Assembly: GCF_014126825.1 (NCBI RefSeq)
Contig: NZ_CP059900.1
Location: forward strand, 3,796,954 to 3,860,953
Length of the DNA: 64,000 bases
Direction: 5' to 3'
Source: Tomitella gaofuii
GTDB taxonomy: Bacteria; Actinomycetota; Actinomycetes; Mycobacteriales; Mycobacteriaceae
Shown here: positions 60,001 through 64,000 of the stretch, in pieces
Position numbering within the stretch: position 1 is the stretch's first letter
Layout of the letters: every line of letters starts with the position of its first letter
Notes under the pieces: model-generated
What the model was told of the DNA's origin: nothing
Databases searched by the model: none
Seen by the model: the letters and a program-made list of their open reading frames with translations, nothing else
Program-made: the position numbers and the translations under genes

Positions 60001-62763
60001 ATGGGGATCGAGGAGGACAGCCGCGCAGCCATCCTCGACGCGATCCTGAGCGGCATGACGGACGTTCTCTCAGGCGGAACGGAAGCGGGCCGCGGCCCCT
60101 CCGCATTCCTCGTCACCGGCAGCGGCGGTTCCGGCAAGACGCACCTGCTCCACGTTCTGGCAGGGCTCGCCGAGCAGCCGGAGGTGGACCTGCGCTTCGC
60201 ATCCGGCGAACCGGCCTCCACCGGCCGCCCGGGGTCGGTGCTCGCGCAGTTGTTCCCCGAGCTGGAGGCGCCCGACGACCGCGCCTACGGCGGCCAGGCC
60301 GCGCACTCGGGCGCACCGCCAGGACCGATCCGGCACGCCCTCGCACTGGTCGCCGCGCTCGCACGCGAGCGTCCGCTGGCCGTGCTGCTGGACGACGCGC
60401 ACCTGGCCGACAGCCTCTCGCTGTCCGTGCTCAACAGGCTCGCGGGCGCCTACGCCGACGTGCGCCCGGCCATGGTGATCGCCCGGCGCGGCATCCCCAC
60501 GCGCGGAGCATTGACCATGCTGGCCGGGGCGCCGAGCGTCCGCGAGATCACCCTGGCGCCGCTCACGGACGACGAGGTCCTCGGGCTCGCGCGGGGCCGC
60601 CTCGGCGCGCCGCCCGGCCCCACGCTCGCCGCCGCGCTGCTGCAGACCGGCGGCAACCCCGCGCACGCACACCGGATCCTCGACTGGGCGCGGTTCCGTG
60701 AGCGCCTGCACCCCGTGCCCGGCAGCGACGCCGTCGACGCGCGGCTGGACCACGGCGAGATGGTCGAGATCCTCTCACGCAGCGTCGAAACCCAGCTCAG
60801 CCTGTTGGACCCGGACGCATTGCAGACCGTCCGCCTGGTCGCGGTGTGGAACAAGGCGGTCACCGCCGCGGAGATCGGCCGGGCCCGCCGCCAGCACCCC
60901 AGCGAGTTCGTCGGCGGCATCGACGCGGCCGTGGGCGCCGGGATCCTCGTGTGGGAGGGCGAACACATCCGATTCGGATCGCGGATCGCCGCGGAGGCCG
61001 TGCGGGCGGGGCTGGAACCGCCCATCCGCGCGCTCATGCTCGCCGCGGTGGGCGCGGCCGGCGACAGCCGCCCCGCCGCGGACGAGGCTTCCCCGATCCT
61101 GCAGGTCCAGACGAGTCTGCAGATCGGCGCCCAGCTGCCGCGGCCCCCGCGCCCGCAGCCCGGCACCGTCACCACGCCGACCGACCTTCCCACGGTGCTG
61201 GCCAGAGTCACCATGCTCTCGGACTCCGGGCGGCTGTACGAGGCCTACGAGCTGGCCGAACGGGCCCTTCCGGCGCATACCGAACCGACGGAACGGTTGA
61301 CGCTGCTGTTCTCGATGCTGTCCTTCGCGACGCTCGGCGCCCGCGTCGAAAGGGCCCGCACCGTGCTGCGCGCGATGCACGAGGAGCCGCTGCCCCGGGA
61401 GTCGGCGATCTGGCTGGCCGAGATCGAGACGTGGCTGGGCGCCATGACCGGCTCCCCGCCACGGGGCGGCACGCTCACGGCGCTCGCGGAGATCGACGAC
61501 GCCCCGCCGGGGCTCACCGGCTACCGCACCGCCCGCGCCATCGGGCTCACCCTGGCCGGCGACTGCGTGGGCGCGTTGGAGCTGCTCGACGCGGTACTCG
61601 ACTCGAACGCCTCCAATCAGAGCTGGCTGGGCGCGGACAGCCCCGAATCCGCCGCATGGCCGCTGTGGGTGACGCGCTTCGCCTACGGGCCGTCCTACAC
61701 GCTCACCCGCGCGCCGGTGGACAGTGTCCGCGACAACCGCCTGGTCAATCGGTGGCTGGGCCCGTTCCGCCAGAGCGTCATCGCCGAGGCGCACATGGCG
61801 TGCGGCGAGCTCGACATCGCCTCGATGCTCCTCGACGACGCCCTGGCCGAAGCCCAACGCATCGAGTCCGGGTGGATGTCGACGGCCGTGGCCGACAGGG
61901 CCCTGATCGACGTGCACCGCGGCGCCGCCCCCGCGGCCCTCGCCCTCCTCGCCCGGTGGCGCGAGGGCGGATTTCCCGACCGGTTCGGGCTGCGCGACGT
62001 CGACGTCGCCGACGCCGAGGCGCGCCTGGCCCTGGGCGAGCGTGCCGTCGCCGCCGACCTGGCCCGGCGGACCTGGGCCGCGGCGCAGGCCGACGGCCAC
62101 GGTGCATGGATGGTGCGCCAGGCCCCGCTGCTGATCCGGCAGGCCCGGCTCGCCGGAGACGACGACCTGGTCGACGTCATCGCGGCCGGCACCGCCGCGC
62201 TCATGCCCGGATTCGACGCGCCCGCCCTGCGCGGGCCCGGCACGCTCGTCGCCGCCGTTGCGGCACGCGATCCGGTCGGCGCCGAGCGGGCGGCCGCCGA
62301 GTTCCAGTCGACGGGCGACCAGCTGGGCGAGCTCGCAGCGCTCGAGGAGGCCGCGTGCCTCGCCGCCACGCACGACGACGCCGCCACCCTCGCCCGCACC
62401 GAGCGGGCCGCGGCGCTGGCCGTCCGGATCGGGTCCGTCGCCACCGGGCACAGGCTCCACATGCGTCTGCGGAAGCACGGCGTGGAGTTCGAAGGGGCCG
62501 GCGGCTCCTGGGCGGGGCGGCCGGGAACGGACGATCCTGGGCGTGCCGCGGGAGCGCCCGCAGCACCGGGGACCGGCAGCCTCACCCGCGCCGAGAACCG
62601 CGTCTCCCGGCTGGTGGCGCAGGGCATGACCAGCCCCCAGATCGCCGAACGGCTCGGCATCTCACCGCGCACCGTCCAGACGCACATCTCGCATGTGCTC
62701 ACCAAGCTGGGGCTCAGTACCCGCGCCGAGATCGCCGCGCTCATCTCCAGCGAGCGGCGCTGA
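60001..62763 (+). CDS. LAL-type LuxR transcriptional regulator with ATPase domain
   Basis: The 920-aa protein has a Walker A VTGSGGSGKTHLLH near residue 38 and Walker B LAVLLDDAHLAD near residue 126. A long helical TPR-like middle follows (residues about 390-830). The C-terminal LuxR HTH reads SLTRAENRVSRLVAQGMTSPQIAERLGISPRTVQTHISHVL. This is the LAL (large ATP-binding LuxR) layout of MalT-like regulators, which activate genes when ATP and a ligand bind. The start at 60001 is taken because TATCAT lies 6 nt upstream; the long upstream frame overlaps the VanW gene antisense. Target genes are unknown. Confidence 0.9.
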   Translation: MGIEEDSRAAILDAILSGMTDVLSGGTEAGRGPSAFLVTGSGGSGKTHLLHVLAGLAEQPEVDLRFASGEPASTGRPGSVLAQLFPELEAPDDRAYGGQAAHSGAPPGPIRHALALVAALARERPLAVLLDDAHLADSLSLSVLNRLAGAYADVRPAMVIARRGIPTRGALTMLAGAPSVREITLAPLTDDEVLGLARGRLGAPPGPTLAAALLQTGGNPAHAHRILDWARFRERLHPVPGSDAVDARLDHGEMVEILSRSVETQLSLLDPDALQTVRLVAVWNKAVTAAEIGRARRQHPSEFVGGIDAAVGAGILVWEGEHIRFGSRIAAEAVRAGLEPPIRALMLAAVGAAGDSRPAADEASPILQVQTSLQIGAQLPRPPRPQPGTVTTPTDLPTVLARVTMLSDSGRLYEAYELAERALPAHTEPTERLTLLFSMLSFATLGARVERARTVLRAMHEEPLPRESAIWLAEIETWLGAMTGSPPRGGTLTALAEIDDAPPGLTGYRTARAIGLTLAGDCVGALELLDAVLDSNASNQSWLGADSPESAAWPLWVTRFAYGPSYTLTRAPVDSVRDNRLVNRWLGPFRQSVIAEAHMACGELDIASMLLDDALAEAQRIESGWMSTAVADRALIDVHRGAAPAALALLARWREGGFPDRFGLRDVDVADAEARLALGERAVAADLARRTWAAAQADGHGAWMVRQAPLLIRQARLAGDDDLVDVIAAGTAALMPGFDAPALRGPGTLVAAVAARDPVGAERAAAEFQSTGDQLGELAALEEAACLAATHDDAATLARTERAAALAVRIGSVATGHRLHMRLRKHGVEFEGAGGSWAGRPGTDDPGRAAGAPAAPGTGSLTRAENRVSRLVAQGMTSPQIAERLGISPRTVQTHISHVLTKLGLSTRAEIAALISSERR

Positions 62764-62790
62764 AGCCGGTGGCCGGCCCGCGCCGCCGCC

Positions 62791-64000
62791 TCACCGCCGG
62801 AGGAGCCGCCGGAAGCCAGCCCGCCCGAGCCCGTGCCGCCGGCCTTCCCTGCCCGGCACCGCGGCCGAGAGCGACGCCACCGCGGAGGCTTCCGCCGGAT
62901 CGACGATCTTGCTGCGCACGCGGCCTTCGCCGGCCCCACGGGTCCGCTCGGCGGCGTCGATGGCCTGCCAGCCGTCGCGGTCGATGACGTCGGGTCGGCG
63001 GCTGCGCACCACGGCGTCGAACCGCGCCGCGTCCATCCGCGGCCGGGGCAACCGCCCGGCGTTGTAGTCGTCCACGAGGCGCCCCACGGTTTCACGGGCG
63101 CACGACTTGTTGGTGCCGATGAACCCGCTGGGCCCGCGCTTCGCCCACCCCGTCACGTAGGTGCCGGGAACCGCGTCCGGCCGCGCGCCGGGGCCGGCGC
63201 CCGCGGTGCCGCCGGCGGGCACGTCGCCCGGCGGGGAGGTGAGCACCCGCCCCTCGTCGTTGGGGATCGTCCCGGTGGCGTCGTCGAACGGCACGCCGGG
63301 CACCGGAGTGCCGCGGTAGCCGATGGACGTCAGCACCAGCCCCGCCGCCAACGTGGTCGACTCGCCTGTCGGCTCCACGCGGTCGGTGTCGTCCCGGAAT
63401 CTGTTGCGCGCGAACTCGATTCCACAGACGCGCCCGCCGTCGCCCGCGAGGATGCGGTCCGGCGAGAGCAGATACCGCATCGAGATGCGCCGGCGCGCAC
63501 CGGCCGCCGCCAACCCCAGATTGTCCAGCAGTGCCAGTTTGTGCCGTACCGCGTGCGACAGCGTGTCGTCGTCCAACCCGGACCTGGTGGCGGCGTCGAG
63601 CGCACGGTCGTCGTGGCCGTCGGGCTCGGCCGGGCCCACGGCCACGTCGACGCCCGGCGTGCGGATGAGGCCGGCGAACTCCGGCACGGTGAACGCCGAC
63701 TGTCCCGCACCGCGTCGGCCCACGATCACGACCTCTTCGATCCCGCTGCCGCGCAAGGCCTCCAGCGCTGCATCCGAGATGTCGGTGGCCGCGAGCGCGT
63801 CGGGGTCCGCGGTGAGGATGCGTGCCACGTCGAGGGCCACGTTGCCGTTGCCGATGATGACCGCGCGTCGCCCGCTGAGGTCGTAGGCGTCGTCGGCGTG
63901 ATCGGGGTCGCCGTTGTACCAGGCGACGAAGTCGGTGGCGGATGCGACGCCGGGCAGGTCCTCTCCCGGCACGCCCAACCGTCGATCCGACGACGCCCCC
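62791..64000 (-). CDS. fprA: ferredoxin-NADP reductase, adrenodoxin-reductase type (partial)
   Basis: The window holds about 403 C-terminal residues; the 5' end is beyond 64000. The visible part starts within the FAD domain just before RRLGVPGEDLPGVASATDFV. It has the NADP-binding AVIIGNGNVALDVARILT, the conserved VVIVGRRG, TSIGYRGTPVPGVPFD, and YVTGWAKRGPSGFIGTNK, a diagnostic FprA/FprB segment. It transfers electrons between NADPH and ferredoxin, for example for P450s. The last 40 residues, Arg-rich, are a species-specific tail. Convergent with the LAL regulator. Confidence 0.92.
   Translation of the reverse strand, partial: GASSDRRLGVPGEDLPGVASATDFVAWYNGDPDHADDAYDLSGRRAVIIGNGNVALDVARILTADPDALAATDISDAALEALRGSGIEEVVIVGRRGAGQSAFTVPEFAGLIRTPGVDVAVGPAEPDGHDDRALDAATRSGLDDDTLSHAVRHKLALLDNLGLAAAGARRRISMRYLLSPDRILAGDGGRVCGIEFARNRFRDDTDRVEPTGESTTLAAGLVLTSIGYRGTPVPGVPFDDATGTIPNDEGRVLTSPPGDVPAGGTAGAGPGARPDAVPGTYVTGWAKRGPSGFIGTNKSCARETVGRLVDDYNAGRLPRPRMDAARFDAVVRSRRPDVIDRDGWQAIDAAERTRGAGEGRVRSKIVDPAEASAVASLSAAVPGREGRRHGLGRAGFRRLLRR

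Noticed and set aside
60775-62478. 567-codon open frame antisense to the LAL regulator
   Set aside because: Shadow frame; Gly/Arg/Asp-rich with no motif.

Overview
The window is high-GC actinobacterial DNA. Many ATG/GTG starts either overlap the upstream stop codon or stand about 6-7 nt after a TANNNT box with no ribosome binding site (leaderless). The block dcd - tRNA-Gly(CCC) - alaA-type aminotransferase - iron-sulfur reductase - dnaK/grpE/dnaJ/hspR recalls the Mycobacterium tuberculosis Rv0321-Rv0353 neighbourhood. An alkB-rubA-rubA-rubB-tetR alkane cluster and a FadE5-type dehydrogenase also fit the Mycobacteriales. A Tsukamurella/Gordonia/Dietzia-like organism is my best guess; the genus is not proven by the sequence.

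Layout. 1-4.1 kb: valine/methylmalonate semialdehyde catabolism (mmsB, MFS transporter, mmsA) with a divergent LysR regulator. 4.2-9.9 kb: an arsenic cluster (arsR-acr3-arsC with divergent arsI) and a two-component system, bracketed by two paralogous 170-aa secreted proteins with near-identical promoter/leader architecture. 10-14.4 kb: the dnaK-grpE-dnaJ-hspR heat-shock operon under two HAIR operators. 14.5-15.9 kb: three small secreted Ala/Gly-rich proteins. 16.3-19.5 kb: a large membrane iron-sulfur reductase with a C-terminal repeat tail. 19.6-23.4 kb: ABC exporter plus two-component system. 23.7-30.6 kb: SIMPL lipoprotein, membrane hydrolase, DedA protein, aminotransferase, Pro-rich membrane protein, dcd. 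30.7-32.4 kb: tRNA-Gly, two unknown genes and an untracked 50-aa membrane protein. 32.7-39.8 kb: Tat sulfatase, acyl-CoA synthetase, aldo-keto reductase, PAP2 membrane protein and a frameshifted kinase-like gene. 39.8-42 kb: unknown protein with a YefM-YoeB toxin-antitoxin module. 42.1-45.3 kb: MFS, glutathione-transferase-like enzyme, methyltransferase. 45.4-49.2 kb: alkane hydroxylase system. 49.4-55.6 kb: FadE5, degenerate ABC ATPase plus YhgE/Pip protein, NAD(P)-binding protein. 55.6-64 kb: drug MFS with divergent TetR and three operators, VanW protein, LAL-type regulator, and a truncated ferredoxin-NADP reductase.

The strongest candidate for something undescribed is the duplicated leader at 4148-4269 and 9271-9391. 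Both copies share an upstream box, a second box exactly 40 nt later, and a nested hairpin about 65 nt later that ends next to the Shine-Dalgarno sequence. The outer stem differs between copies by a compensatory base-pair change, and each leader precedes a paralogous secreted protein. Other points of interest are three intergenic palindromes of 59-60 nt, a triple TetR operator, a degenerate ABC ATPase, and the recurrent leaderless promoters.
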